DNA of 64,000 bases from JAKPAM01 sp047601745 (GCA_047601745.1 JASGIS010000001.1:6014001-6078000); one strand, 5' to 3'. Counted from the stretch's first letter, positions 31,148 through 40,704 are shown. Numbers and translations are program-made. The notes: generated by a model from the letters alone, not told the origin.

Positions 31148-32086
31148 ATGATCGAGTTCGACTTTGAGATCCTGCTGCAGCAGATCCTCAATGGCCTGGT
31201 ACTCGGCAGCGTGTACGCGCTGATCGCTCTGGGCTATACGATGGTCTACGGCATCCTGCAGCTGATCAACTTCGCGCACGGCGACGTGCTGATGATCGGC
31301 GCGATGGTCGCCGCGACGCTGGCGCCGATCCTGCTGGACGCCGGCGTGCCCGGCCCGGCGGTACTGGTGCTCGCGGTGCTGGCCGCGATCCCGGTCTGCA
31401 TCGCGCTGGCGCTGTTCGTCGAGCGCGTCGCCTATCGGCCGCTGCGCAACGCGCCGCGCCTGGCGCCGCTGATCACCGCGATCGGCGTGTCGATCGTCAT
31501 CGAGACGGTGGCGATGATCATCTGGCGGCCGCGGCCGCGTTCGTTTCCCGACCTGCTGCCGACGACGCCGATCGACATCTTCGGCGCGCTGCTCGCACCC
31601 AAGCAGATCCTGATCCTGATCGTGTCGGCCGCGATCATGACCGGACTGCTGCTGCTGGTGAACCGGACCAAGCTGGGCCGGGCGATGCGCGCGACGGCCG
31701 AGAACCCGCGGATCGCCGGCCTGATGGGCGTCAACGCCAACCAGGTGATCGCGTTCACGTTCGCGATCGGCGCGGCGCTGGCCGCGATCGCCGGCGTGCT
31801 GTACGCGCTGAACTACAACAAGGCCGAGTTCATGATGGGCGTCATTCCCGGACTGAAGGCGTTCACGGCGGCGGTGCTCGGCGGCATCGGCAACATCGCG
31901 GGCGCGATGCTCGGCGGGCTGCTGCTCGGCATCATCGAAAGCCTGGGCGCCGGCTACATCGGCGACCTGACCGGCGGATTCCTCGGCAGCAACTACCAGG
32001 ACATCTTCGCGTTCGCGGTGCTGATCGTCGTGCTGGTGTTCCGTCCGTCGGGCCTGATGGGCGAGCGCGTCGCCGACCGCGCCTGA
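31148..32086 (+). CDS. livH: Branched-chain amino acid ABC transporter permease LivH
   Basis: A 312-residue inner-membrane permease with about eight hydrophobic helices. It starts IEFDFEILLQQILNGLVLGS, contains YTMVYGILQLINFAHGDVLM (the characteristic LivH motif) and ends VFRPSGLMGERVADRA. The GRAMRATAENPRIAGLMGVN loop is the contact site for the ATPases. GGGAGG precedes the start. It is the first gene of livHMGF. No periplasmic binding protein (LivJ/K) is encoded in or next to the operon, so that subunit must come from elsewhere. Confidence 0.96.
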   Translation: MIEFDFEILLQQILNGLVLGSVYALIALGYTMVYGILQLINFAHGDVLMIGAMVAATLAPILLDAGVPGPAVLVLAVLAAIPVCIALALFVERVAYRPLRNAPRLAPLITAIGVSIVIETVAMIIWRPRPRSFPDLLPTTPIDIFGALLAPKQILILIVSAAIMTGLLLLVNRTKLGRAMRATAENPRIAGLMGVNANQVIAFTFAIGAALAAIAGVLYALNYNKAEFMMGVIPGLKAFTAAVLGGIGNIAGAMLGGLLLGIIESLGAGYIGDLTGGFLGSNYQDIFAFAVLIVVLVFRPSGLMGERVADRA

Positions 32087-32101
32087 CCGGAGGCTCGCGC
32101 C

Positions 32102-33232
32102 ATGACCGCCCTGTTCCCGTCGCTGCGCAACAATCCGAAGGCCGCTTATGCCGCCACGGCGGTGCTGGCCGTCGCGCTGCTGGTGCTGCCGCTGTGGGCC
32201 GGCACGCACGGCAACTCGTGGGTGCGCATCCTCGACTTCGCGCTGCTGTACGTGATGCTCGCGCTCGGGCTGAACATCGTCGTCGGCTACGCGGGCCTGC
32301 TGGATCTGGGCTACGTGGCGTTCTACGCGGTCGGCGCGTACACGTGGGCGATCCTGTGCTCGCCGCACCTGAGCGACAATTTCGAGGCGATCGCGGCGAT
32401 GTTTCCCGACGGGCTCCATACGTCGGTGTGGATCGCCGTGCCGATCGCCGCGGGGCTGGCGGCGCTGTTCGGCGTGCTGCTGGGCTCGCCGACGCTGCGC
32501 CTGCGCGGCGATTACCTGGCGATCGTCACGCTGGGCTTCGGCGAGATCATCCGGATCTTCATGAACAACCTGAACGCGCCGTACAACGTCACCAACGGCC
32601 CGCAGGGCATCGGCAACATCGATCCGGTCAAGCTGTTCGGCTTCGACTTCTCGCAGACGCACACGATCCTGGGCGTCGAGCTGACGATGGCGCAGATGTA
32701 CTACTACCTGTTCCTCGCGCTGACGATCGGCGTGATCGTCGTCACGATCCGGCTGCAGGACTCGCGGATCGGGCGCGCGTGGATGGCGATCCGCGAGGAC
32801 GAGATCGCCGCCAAGGCGATGGGCATCAACACGCGCAACATGAAGCTGCTGGCGTTCGCGATGGGCGCATCGTTCGGAGGCGTATCGGGCGCGATGTTCT
32901 CGGCCTTCCAGGGCTTCGTCTCGCCCGAGAGCTTCGTGTTCATGGAGTCGATCGTCATCGTCGCGATGGTGGTGCTCGGCGGCATGGGCCACGTGCCGGG
33001 CGTGATCCTCGGCGCGATCCTGCTGTACTCGGTCCCCGAGGCGCTGCGCTACCTGGCCAAGCCGCTGCAGGAATCGATCTTCGGCGAAGAGATCATCTCG
33101 CCCGAAGCGCTGCGGATGCTGCTGTTCGGCCTGGCGATGGTGCTGGTCATGCTGTACCGGCCGACCGGCCTGTGGCCGTCGCCCGAACACGGCAAGGCGC
33201 TGCCGCGCGGTACGCCGCCGGCGAAGGGGTAA
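32102..33232 (+). CDS. livM: Branched-chain amino acid ABC transporter permease LivM
   Basis: The 376-residue partner permease. After a first helix it reads LDFALLYVMLALGLNIVVGY, AGLLDLGYVAFYAVGAY, and the LivM signature RLRGDYLAIVTLGFGEIIRI. The coupling loop is GRAWMAIREDEIAAKAMGIN. It ends MLYRPTGLWPSPEHGKAL. It begins 15 bp after livH and seven bases before livG, so all are one transcription unit. Confidence 0.96.
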   Translation: MTALFPSLRNNPKAAYAATAVLAVALLVLPLWAGTHGNSWVRILDFALLYVMLALGLNIVVGYAGLLDLGYVAFYAVGAYTWAILCSPHLSDNFEAIAAMFPDGLHTSVWIAVPIAAGLAALFGVLLGSPTLRLRGDYLAIVTLGFGEIIRIFMNNLNAPYNVTNGPQGIGNIDPVKLFGFDFSQTHTILGVELTMAQMYYYLFLALTIGVIVVTIRLQDSRIGRAWMAIREDEIAAKAMGINTRNMKLLAFAMGASFGGVSGAMFSAFQGFVSPESFVFMESIVIVAMVVLGGMGHVPGVILGAILLYSVPEALRYLAKPLQESIFGEEIISPEALRMLLFGLAMVLVMLYRPTGLWPSPEHGKALPRGTPPAKG

Positions 33233-33239
33233 GGCCGCC

Positions 33240-34016
33240 ATGTCCGAACCCCTGCTGCGCGTACAGGGCGTCAACAAGCGCTTCGGCGGCCTGCAGGCGC
33301 TGGCCGACGTGCGCCTGAGCGTGATGCCCGGCCAGATCTACGGACTGATCGGCCCCAACGGCGCCGGCAAGACGACGTTCTTCAACGTGATCACCGGGCT
33401 GTACGCGCCCGACTCCGGGCAGTTCACGCTGGCCGGCCGGCGCTACGAGCCGACCGCCGTCCACAAGGTCGCCGAGGCCGGCATCGCCCGCACGTTCCAG
33501 AACATCCGCCTGTTCGGCGACATGACCGCGCTGGAAAACGTCATGGTCGGGCGCCACATCCGCACGCGCGCGGGCGTGCTCGGCGCGGTGCTGCGGCCGC
33601 GATCGGTGCGCGAGGAAGAAGCGGCGATCCGCGCCCGCGCGACCGAACTGCTCGACTACGTCGGCGTGTCGCGCTATGCGCAGTACCGCGCGCGCACGCT
33701 GTCGTACGGCGACCAGCGGCGGCTGGAGATCGCGCGCGCGCTGGCCACCGACCCCAAGCTGCTGGCGCTGGACGAACCGGCGGCCGGCATGAACGCGACC
33801 GAGAAGCTCGCGCTGCGCGACCTGCTGACGCGGATCCGCGGCGACGGCAAGACCATCCTGCTGATCGAGCACGACGTCAAGCTGGTGATGGGCCTGTGCA
33901 ACCAGGTGTCGGTGCTCGACTACGGCAAGATCATCGCCGAAGGGCCGCCGTCGCAGGTGCAGAAGGATCCGGCGGTCATCGAAGCCTATCTGGGCACGGG
34001 GTCGAGCCATGGCTGA
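33240..34016 (+). CDS. livG: Branched-chain amino acid ABC transporter ATPase LivG
   Basis: A 258-residue ATPase with Walker A GPNGAGKTTFFN, the LivG-type ARTFQNIRLFGDMTALENVMVG, signature LSYGDQRRLEIARALA, Walker B LLALDEPAAGMN and switch LLIEHDVKLVMGL. The length is normal. It overlaps livF by eight bases. Confidence 0.96.
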   Translation: MSEPLLRVQGVNKRFGGLQALADVRLSVMPGQIYGLIGPNGAGKTTFFNVITGLYAPDSGQFTLAGRRYEPTAVHKVAEAGIARTFQNIRLFGDMTALENVMVGRHIRTRAGVLGAVLRPRSVREEEAAIRARATELLDYVGVSRYAQYRARTLSYGDQRRLEIARALATDPKLLALDEPAAGMNATEKLALRDLLTRIRGDGKTILLIEHDVKLVMGLCNQVSVLDYGKIIAEGPPSQVQKDPAVIEAYLGTGSSHG

Positions 34017-34749
34017 GCCGCTGCTCAAGGTGCGCGGCCTGCGGGTCGCTTATGGCGGCATCAACGCGGTCAAGGGCATCGACCTGGACGTCTACCCGGG
34101 TGAACTGGTCGCGCTGATCGGCGCCAACGGCGCCGGCAAGACGTCGACGCTCAAGGCGATCACCGCCACGCTGCGGCCGGCCGGCGGCGAACTCGTCTAC
34201 GACGGCCGCTCGATCAACGGCGTGCCCGCGTACCAGCTCGTCGGCCGCGGGCTGGCGATGGTGCCCGAGGGCCGCGGCGTGTTCGCGCGGATGACGATCG
34301 TCGAGAACCTGCTGATGGGCGCGTACACGCGCAACGACGGCGGACAGATCGATGCCGACATCGACCGGATGTTCGGGCTGTTTCCGCGGCTCAAGGAGCG
34401 GGCCACGCAACTGGCGGGCACGATGTCCGGCGGCGAGCAGCAGATGCTGGCGATGGCGCGCGCGCTGATGTGCCGCCCGAAGCTGCTGCTGCTCGACGAA
34501 CCGTCGATGGGGCTGTCGCCGATCATGGTCGACAAGATCTTCGAGGTCGTGCGCAACGTATCGGCCGGCGGCACGACGATCCTGCTGGTCGAGCAGAACG
34601 CCCGGCTCGCGCTGCAATCGGCGACGCGCGGCTACGTGATGGATTCGGGCGAGATCACGATGACCGACCAGGCGGCGACGATGCTGTCCGATCCGCGCGT
34701 GCGCGCCGCTTACCTGGGCGAGGAAGCGCCGCCCGCGGAGCCGGCCTGA
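34009..34749 (+). CDS. livF: Branched-chain amino acid ABC transporter ATPase LivF
   Basis: A 246-residue ATPase with Walker A GANGAGKTSTLKAI, LAMVPEGRGVFARMTIVENL, signature MSGGEQQMLAMARALM, Walker B LLLLDEPSMGLSP and LLVEQNARLAL. These match LivF rather than LivG. Together with LivG it drives uptake of leucine, isoleucine, valine or related compounds. The next gene starts two bases after its stop region. Confidence 0.96.
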   Translation: MAEPLLKVRGLRVAYGGINAVKGIDLDVYPGELVALIGANGAGKTSTLKAITATLRPAGGELVYDGRSINGVPAYQLVGRGLAMVPEGRGVFARMTIVENLLMGAYTRNDGGQIDADIDRMFGLFPRLKERATQLAGTMSGGEQQMLAMARALMCRPKLLLLDEPSMGLSPIMVDKIFEVVRNVSAGGTTILLVEQNARLALQSATRGYVMDSGEITMTDQAATMLSDPRVRAAYLGEEAPPAEPA

Positions 34750-34751
34750 CG

Positions 34752-36278
34752 ATGCGCGGCATCGCCGCGGTACTGCTCGGGCTCGGGCTCGGGCTCGCGC
34801 TGACGCTATCGGCTGCCGGCGCGGCCGCGCAGCCGACGGCGGCCGATGCCGCGAACCTGCGCCCGACGGACAGCCAGCCCGAGCATCCGCCGGCCAGCCC
34901 GCTGCTGCGCGAGCTGGCCGATCGCCTGCGCGACGGCAAGGCCGACGTCGAAGCGTTCTGGCGAACGATCGCGCAGCGCGGCACGCCGCTGGTCGAGCCG
35001 CTGCCCGGCGCCATGACGACCGCGACGACCGCGATGACCGCGATGACCGCGATGACCGCGGCGACCACGGCGACCACGGCGACCACGGCGACCACGATGA
35101 TGGCAGCGCCCGGCCGCGGCCCGGCCGCCTCGCGCCCGCCGCTCGCCGGCTCCGCACCGCGCTCGCTGCTGGTGACCTTCGTGTGGCGCGGCGCGCAGCG
35201 TAACGCCTGGATCGTCGCCAGCCCGTCCGGCGATCACGAACCGATGCGGCGGCTCGGCGACAGCGACGTCTGGTACCGCAGCTTCCGCGTACCGGCCGAC
35301 GCGAGGCTGCGCTACCAGATCGCGCCCGACATCGCTCCGTCACCCGACGGCATCGAACCGTCGCGCGCCGCGTTGACGGCGACGCGGCAGCGCGACCCGC
35401 TGAACCCGCGGGTCTGGCTCGAAGGCAACGATCTGGCGCCGGACGAACCGGCGCAGTCCTGGTCGATGCTCGAGCTGCCCGACGCACCGCCCCAGCCGGA
35501 CATCGCGCCGCGGCCCGGCGTGGCGACCGGCTCGATCGAGACGCACTGGCTCGACAGCCAGGTGCTCGGCAACCGGCGCCAGGTCGTGCTCTACCGCAGC
35601 GCCGGCTGGCGTCCCGACGCCCATGGACGCAATCTCGTCGTCGTCTTCGACGCGCACGCGTACCTGCATCGCGTGCCGGTACCGACGATCCTGGACAACC
35701 TGCGGGCGGCCGGCCGGCTCGGGCCGGTCGCAGCGCTGATCATCGCCAATCCCGATTCGTCGACGCGCGCCCGCGAGCTGCCGCCCAATCCGGCGTTCGT
35801 GCGCTTCCTGACGCACGAGCTGCTGCCCTGGGCGCGCCGGCAAGGCGTCAGTGCCTCGGCCGGACGCACGGTCGTCGCCGGATCGAGCTACGGCGGCCTG
35901 GCCGCCGCCTACGCGGCGCTGCGCGCGCCCACGCATTTCGGCAACGTGCTGAGCCAGTCCGGCTCGTTCTGGTGGGCCCCCGAGGACGACGACGAACCCG
36001 AATGGCTGGCCCGCGAGTTCGCGCGCCTGCCGCGCCGGCCGATCCGGTTCCATCTGCAAGCGGGCCGCTTCGAGGTCTCGCGCCGCGGCCAGATCGGCAT
36101 CCTCGAAAGCTCGCGGCACCTGCGCGACGTGCTCCAGGCCAGAGGCTACGCGGTCACCGATGCCGAGACCTCGGGCGGACACGACGCGCTGAACTGGCGC
36201 GGCGGGTTCGGCCCCGGCCTGCTCCGCCTGATCGGCCGCGCGCCCGCCCGGGTTCATTCGACCGAACGCGCGCGCTGA
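34752..36278 (+). CDS. Fes/enterochelin-esterase-like alpha/beta hydrolase with Thr-Ala repeat
   Basis: The 508-residue exported protein starts at the ATG at 34752 with a signal peptide (LLGLGLGLALTLSAAGAAAQ). An N-terminal beta domain (LLVTFVWRGAQRNAWIVASP, DVWYRSFRVPADARLRYQI) precedes an esterase domain. The nucleophile Ser is in VAGSSYGGLAA, and a His is in SGGHDALNWR. These features fit the enterochelin esterase group, which hydrolyses ferric siderophores or related esters. Residues about 92-120 are a Thr/Ala/Met repeat (TAMTAMTAATTATTAT) coded by 9-bp units; this insertion is not part of the family fold. It follows livF directly. Confidence 0.8.
   Translation: MRGIAAVLLGLGLGLALTLSAAGAAAQPTAADAANLRPTDSQPEHPPASPLLRELADRLRDGKADVEAFWRTIAQRGTPLVEPLPGAMTTATTAMTAMTAMTAATTATTATTATTMMAAPGRGPAASRPPLAGSAPRSLLVTFVWRGAQRNAWIVASPSGDHEPMRRLGDSDVWYRSFRVPADARLRYQIAPDIAPSPDGIEPSRAALTATRQRDPLNPRVWLEGNDLAPDEPAQSWSMLELPDAPPQPDIAPRPGVATGSIETHWLDSQVLGNRRQVVLYRSAGWRPDAHGRNLVVVFDAHAYLHRVPVPTILDNLRAAGRLGPVAALIIANPDSSTRARELPPNPAFVRFLTHELLPWARRQGVSASAGRTVVAGSSYGGLAAAYAALRAPTHFGNVLSQSGSFWWAPEDDDEPEWLAREFARLPRRPIRFHLQAGRFEVSRRGQIGILESSRHLRDVLQARGYAVTDAETSGGHDALNWRGGFGPGLLRLIGRAPARVHSTERAR
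35020..35100. repeat. 9-bp tandem repeats in the esterase gene
   Basis: Units of GCGATGACC and then GCGACCACG run in frame for about 75 bases and encode the Thr-Ala-Met/Thr linker. Confidence 0.85.
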
Positions 36279-36348
36279 TCGGCGGGCGCCGGTTATCCTG
36301 CGGATCGCGCGCGACCGCCGCCGCGCGCATCGTTCCGGAGGAGACCCC

Positions 36349-37944
36349 ATGGCGCCCGAACTCGCCGACCGCCATACGCAGACGTTTGCCGGCCAGGACA
36401 TCCGCACGCTGATCGCCGCGCAGGCCGCGCTGCGCGGCGGGCATCCGTTCATCGTCTGGCGCCCGTTCACCGGGCCGGCCCTGCGCTGGACCTATGCCGA
36501 GTTCCATCACCGCATCCAGCGCTTCGCCGCCGGCCTGCACGCGCGCGGCGTGCGCGCGGGCGAGCGCGTGCTCGTGCACCTGGACAACTGTCCGGAAGCG
36601 ATCGTCGCGTGGTTCGGCTGCGCGTGGATGGGCGCCGTCGCGGTGACGACCAATGCCCGCGCTAGCGAGGACGAGATCGCTTATTTCGCCGACGACGCGC
36701 AGGTCGTCGCCGGCATCACGCAGCCCCGCTTCGCGGCCGTCGTCGCGCGCGCCTGCCCGCGCCTGAAGTGGCTGGCCGTCACGACGACCGACAACGGCGA
36801 CGACGCCGGAACCGGCCGCCCCGACGCGGCATCGTCGTTCGACGCGATCGACGCCGATCCGTCGCGCCTGCCCGAACGGCCGTTCGACCCGATGGCGCCG
36901 TTCAGCGTGCAGTACACGTCGGGCACGACCTCGCGGCCCAAGGGCGTGCTGTGGACGCACGCCAACGCGCTGTGGGGCGCGCGCGTCAACGCGACGCACG
37001 AAACGCTGACCGCGCACGACATCCACCTGGTCACGCTGCCGCTGTTCCACACCAACGCGCAGGCGTATTCGATGCTGGCCACGCTGTGGGCCGGCGCCAC
37101 GGCGGTCGTGCAGCCGCGCTTCTCGGCCAGCCGGTTCTGGCCGGTATCGGTCGAGGAGCGCTGCACGTGGGCGTCGGTCATTCCGTTCTGCGTGCGCGCG
37201 CTGCTCGCGCAACCGCTGCCCGAGCGGCACTTCTATCGCCAATGGGGCAGCGGCGTCAGCGCGCCGCCCACCGATGCGCACTTCGGCATCCCGACCGTCG
37301 GCTGGTGGGGAATGACCGAGACGATCACGCACGGCACGATCGGCCTGATCGGGCTGCCGAACGAATCCCTGTCGATGGGGCGTCCGGCGCCCGAGTACGG
37401 CATCCGCATCGAGATCGACGGACGGCCGTGCGAACCCGGCCAGACCGGCGACCTGCTGGTGCGCGGCGTGCGCGGCCTGTCGCTGTTCGCCGAGTACCTG
37501 AACAATCCCAAGGCCACCGACGAGGCGTTCGACGAACGCGGGCTGTTCATCACCGGCGATCGCGTCCGGGTCGGCGAGACCGGCGCGCTGTTCTTCGCCG
37601 ACCGCAACAAGGACATGCTGAAGGTCGGCGGCGAGAACGTCGCCGCGTCCGAGATCGAGCGCGTGCTGCTGACGGTGCCGGGGCTCGCCGAGGTGGCGGT
37701 CGTCGCGCAACAGCATCCGATGCTCGACGAGATCCCGGTCGCCTTCATCCGCCTCGATCCGCTCGCGCCGCAGCCGCCCGATCCCGCGCAGGTCGAGCGA
37801 GCGTTGCGCGCGCAGTGCGCGAGCCAGCTCGCCGAGTTCAAACGGCCGCGCGCCTACCATTTCGTCGACGACTTCCCGCGCTCGACACTCGAGAAGATCG
37901 CCAAGGCCGAACTGCGGCGCCAGCTCCCGGTCGCCGATGCCTGA
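36349..37944 (+). CDS. Acyl-CoA ligase, CaiC-like (AMP-forming)
   Basis: The 531-residue ligase has the AMP-binding loop QYTSGTTSRPKGVLWTHAN, LPLFHTNAQAYSM, GWWGMTETITHG, the hinge FFADRNKDMLKVGGENVAASEIE and the catalytic Lys region RSTLEKIAKAELR. These motifs resemble crotonobetaine/carnitine-CoA ligase and related short-chain acid ligases. The substrate cannot be fixed from sequence. GGAGGAG precedes the ATG. Its last bases overlap the start of the EmrA-like gene by eight, so the two are coupled. Confidence 0.88.
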   Translation: MAPELADRHTQTFAGQDIRTLIAAQAALRGGHPFIVWRPFTGPALRWTYAEFHHRIQRFAAGLHARGVRAGERVLVHLDNCPEAIVAWFGCAWMGAVAVTTNARASEDEIAYFADDAQVVAGITQPRFAAVVARACPRLKWLAVTTTDNGDDAGTGRPDAASSFDAIDADPSRLPERPFDPMAPFSVQYTSGTTSRPKGVLWTHANALWGARVNATHETLTAHDIHLVTLPLFHTNAQAYSMLATLWAGATAVVQPRFSASRFWPVSVEERCTWASVIPFCVRALLAQPLPERHFYRQWGSGVSAPPTDAHFGIPTVGWWGMTETITHGTIGLIGLPNESLSMGRPAPEYGIRIEIDGRPCEPGQTGDLLVRGVRGLSLFAEYLNNPKATDEAFDERGLFITGDRVRVGETGALFFADRNKDMLKVGGENVAASEIERVLLTVPGLAEVAVVAQQHPMLDEIPVAFIRLDPLAPQPPDPAQVERALRAQCASQLAEFKRPRAYHFVDDFPRSTLEKIAKAELRRQLPVADA

Positions 37945-39292
37945 CGAGCGGAACCCCGCCTCGCCGCCGGCGGTACCGCCGGCCTCGCCACCGGCTTCGG
38001 GCGCTTCGGGCGCTTCGGGCGCTCCGGGTGCTCCGGGTGCTTCGAGCGCTTCGGGTGCTCCGGGTGCGCCGCCCGACCGCGCCCGGCCGCGCCAGCGCCG
38101 CCGTCTGCTGACCGGGCTGGCGCTAATCGTCGCCGTCACGGCGCTGGGTCTCGGCCTGCATCACTGGCTGGTCGGCCGCTGGTACGAAACGACCGACAAC
38201 GCCTACGTCGGCGGGCACCTGATCCCGGTCACGCCGCAGGTGGCCGGAACCGTCACCGCGGTGCTGGTCGACGAGACGCAACGCGTCGAGGCGGGACAGT
38301 TGCTGGTGCAGCTCGACGCGGCCGACGCCGACGTGGCGCTGGAACGGGCGCGCGCGACGCTGGCCGAAACCCTGCGAGCGGTACGCGGCCTGTACGCGCA
38401 GCGCGCGCTCGCGCAGGCGGCGATCGCCGAGCGCCAGGCGGAGCTGGCGCGCGCGCAGGCGGACCTGGCCCGCAACGGCGCGGAGCTGCGGCGCGCCCGC
38501 GACGACCACGAGCGCCGCGCGCCGCTGCGCGACGGCCAGGCGATCCCGGTCGAGGAGATCGACCATGCGCGTCACGCGGTCGAGACCGCCACGGCCAACC
38601 TGGCCGCGGCACGCGCGCAGCGCGACAGCCTGCAGGCGGCGCTCGGCGTCGCGCGGCACCAGGTCACGGCGGCGACGATCCCGGTCGACCGCCTGACCGT
38701 CGCCGGGCACCCGCGCGTCGCGCAGGCCGCCGCCGACCTGAAGTCCGCTTACCTCGGCTGGGCGCGCACGCGGATCGCCGCCCCGGTCAGCGGCTACGTC
38801 GTCAAGCGCAGCGTGCAGATCGGCCAGCGGCTGTCGGTCGGCACGCCGCTGCTGGCGATCGTGCCGCTCGACCAGGTCTGGGTCGATGCGAACTTCAAGG
38901 AAAACCAGATCGCCGCGCTGCGCATCGGCCAGCCGGTCAGCGTGCAGGCCGACGCTTATGACGGCATCACGTACGACGGCCGCATCGTCGGCGTCGGCGT
39001 GGGCACCGGCAGCGTGCTGTCGCTGCTGCCCGCGCAGAACGCGACCGGCAACTGGATCAAGATCGTGCAGCGCGTGCCGGTTCGGATCGCGCTGTCGGCC
39101 GATCAACTGCGCGAGCATCCGCTGCGGCTGGGCCTGTCGATGCAGGTCAGCGTGGATCTGCATCATCGCGACGGCGAGTCGCTGGCCTCGGCGCCGACCG
39201 ACGCCGCCGCGCAGACGACGGCGATCCACGATCACGCGACGCGTGAGGCCGAAGCGATGATCGAGCGCATCGTCGCCGAGCACGCCGGATAG
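37937..39292 (+). CDS. EmrA/HlyD-type membrane fusion protein
   Basis: A 451-residue periplasmic adaptor. A cytoplasmic N-terminus of about 55 residues is a Ser-Gly-Ala-Pro repeat (GASGASGAPGAPGASS). One membrane helix follows (LLTGLALIVAVTALGLGLHH), then TTDNAYVGGHLIPVTPQVAG, a long Ala-rich coiled coil (about 135-260), APVSGYVVKRSVQIGQRL and VWVDANFKENQIAALRIGQ. These are EmrA hallmarks. EmrA normally works with the EmrB transporter, usually the next gene, but none follows here; the next gene is a convergent Bug protein. The partner must be elsewhere or lost. Confidence 0.9.
   Translation: MPDERNPASPPAVPPASPPASGASGASGAPGAPGASSASGAPGAPPDRARPRQRRRLLTGLALIVAVTALGLGLHHWLVGRWYETTDNAYVGGHLIPVTPQVAGTVTAVLVDETQRVEAGQLLVQLDAADADVALERARATLAETLRAVRGLYAQRALAQAAIAERQAELARAQADLARNGAELRRARDDHERRAPLRDGQAIPVEEIDHARHAVETATANLAAARAQRDSLQAALGVARHQVTAATIPVDRLTVAGHPRVAQAAADLKSAYLGWARTRIAAPVSGYVVKRSVQIGQRLSVGTPLLAIVPLDQVWVDANFKENQIAALRIGQPVSVQADAYDGITYDGRIVGVGVGTGSVLSLLPAQNATGNWIKIVQRVPVRIALSADQLREHPLRLGLSMQVSVDLHHRDGESLASAPTDAAAQTTAIHDHATREAEAMIERIVAEHAG
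37990..38065. repeat. 9-bp tandem repeats coding the EmrA-like N-terminus
   Basis: GGCGCTTCG- and GGTGCTCCG-type 9-mers repeat in frame about eight times and encode Gly-Ala-Ser/Pro triplets. Confidence 0.85.
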
Positions 39293-39477
39293 GCGGACGC
39301 TGGATAGATGCACGACGGATAGGTGCACGACGGATAGAGCACGCCGGACAAGAGCGCGACGGGCGGTGCGCGGACGGGCGCGCCCGTTCGCGTCGATCGG
39401 CATGGAATCCCGCGAAAAGCGCGCGGCGGCCGCCGCGCGACGGCTCAGCGTCCGTTCAGGCTCAGCGTCCGTTCACG

Positions 39478-40569
39478 CTAATCGATCTTGATGTTCGCCT
39501 CGCGTACGACCTTACCCCACTTGGCGACCTCGGCCTTCAGGAACGCCAGCGTCTGTTCGGGCGTGTCGCCGCCGGGGACCACTCCCAACTGATCGAAGCG
39601 TTCGTGCAGCTCGGGCGAGTGCAGCAGCCGCGCCGACTCGGCCGACAGGCGCTGGACGATATCCTTGGGCGTGTGGGCCGGCGCCAGCAGCATCGCCCAG
39701 GTCGACGAATAGAAGCCGGGCAGACCGTTCTCGTCGACGGTCGGCACGTCGGGTGCGACGCCGACGCGTTTCTCGCTGGCGATCGCGATCGCCTTGACCT
39801 TGCCGGCCTTGATGTGCGGCATCATCGACGAGGTCACGTCCCACAGCGCCAGGATCTGGCCGCTGATCAGGTCGGTCAGCGCGGGCGCCGTGCCCTTGTA
39901 CGGGATATGGACCATCTTCGTACCGGTCAGCGCGCAGAAGTACTCCATCGTCAGGTGCGCGGCGGCGCCGACCCCGGACGAACCGTAGCTGACCTTGCCC
40001 GGATGGGCCTTCGCGTAGGCGATCAGCTCGGTGATCGTGTTGAACGGCGCGTCGTTGTTCGCGCACAGGATCACCGGCGCCTTGCCGATCACCGTCACCG
40101 GCGAGAAGTCGTTGACCGGGTCGAACGGCATCTTCGCGTACAGGCTCGGATTGACCGAATGCGCGGCGATCACCGTCGCCAGCGTGTAGCCGTCCGGCGC
40201 GGCCTTCGCGACCATGTCGGCGCCGATCAGGCTGTTGGCGCCGGGCTTGTTGTCGAACACCATCGGCTGCCCGAGCGCACGGCCCAGCGGCTCGCCGAGC
40301 AGGCGCGCCATCGTGTCGGTAAAGCCGCCCGGCGTATACGGAACGACCATCCGGATCGGCTTGTTCGGATAGGCCTGCGCCCAGGCCTCGCGAGGCAGCC
40401 AGGCCGCCAGCGCCGCGCCCAGCCCCAGGCCGCCCAGCGCCGCCAGATGGCGACGCCGGCCCGCGTCGCCGCGGAACCCGTGATCGGCCTGCTCGCCGCT
40501 TGTCCGACCGCTCCCGGCTCCGGCCGGGTGATCGTCTGTCGAACCAGAGAGGCGCGTGTCGTCGCTCAT
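39478..40569 (-). CDS. Bug-family (TctC) substrate-binding protein
   Basis: 363 residues from the ATG at 40569, eight bases after AGGAG. The signal region is long and late (GRRRHLAALGGLGLGAALAAW to AWAQ), with an Arg triplet that could make it a Tat substrate. The mature protein has IRMVVPYTPGGFTDTMARLL, GQPMVFDNKPGANSLIGADM, PDGYTLATVIAAHSVNPSLY and HIPYKGTAPALTDLISGQI. No transporter membrane genes are near, so the ligand is unknown. The 185-bp gap on its right contains only short repeats (CGGATAG motifs) and a GCGCGGCGGCCGCCGCGC palindrome near 39420. Confidence 0.9.
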   Translation of the reverse strand: MSDDTRLSGSTDDHPAGAGSGRTSGEQADHGFRGDAGRRRHLAALGGLGLGAALAAWLPREAWAQAYPNKPIRMVVPYTPGGFTDTMARLLGEPLGRALGQPMVFDNKPGANSLIGADMVAKAAPDGYTLATVIAAHSVNPSLYAKMPFDPVNDFSPVTVIGKAPVILCANNDAPFNTITELIAYAKAHPGKVSYGSSGVGAAAHLTMEYFCALTGTKMVHIPYKGTAPALTDLISGQILALWDVTSSMMPHIKAGKVKAIAIASEKRVGVAPDVPTVDENGLPGFYSSTWAMLLAPAHTPKDIVQRLSAESARLLHSPELHERFDQLGVVPGGDTPEQTLAFLKAEVAKWGKVVREANIKID

Positions 40570-40704
40570 CGTTTTGTCTCCTGACGGGTTCCGTGCGTCG
40601 GATGTTGCCATATCCGAGTGTCGCATTCACGCATCGTTGATGGAGACGATTCCAGTAATCACGTAATAATCAATGCACTAGATCACTTTCCTCATCTCAT
40701 ACGT

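Noticed and set aside
30482..33277. A 931-residue minus-strand frame opposite cytochrome c, livH and livM
   Set aside because: It has shadow composition (Arg, His, Asp, Gln runs) and the plus strand carries well-defined permease genes.
39400..39440. Palindrome GCGCGGCGGCCGCCGCGC as a terminator of the EmrA-like or Bug gene
   Set aside because: It has no T-run on either side and sits in very GC-rich sequence, where such palindromes arise by chance.
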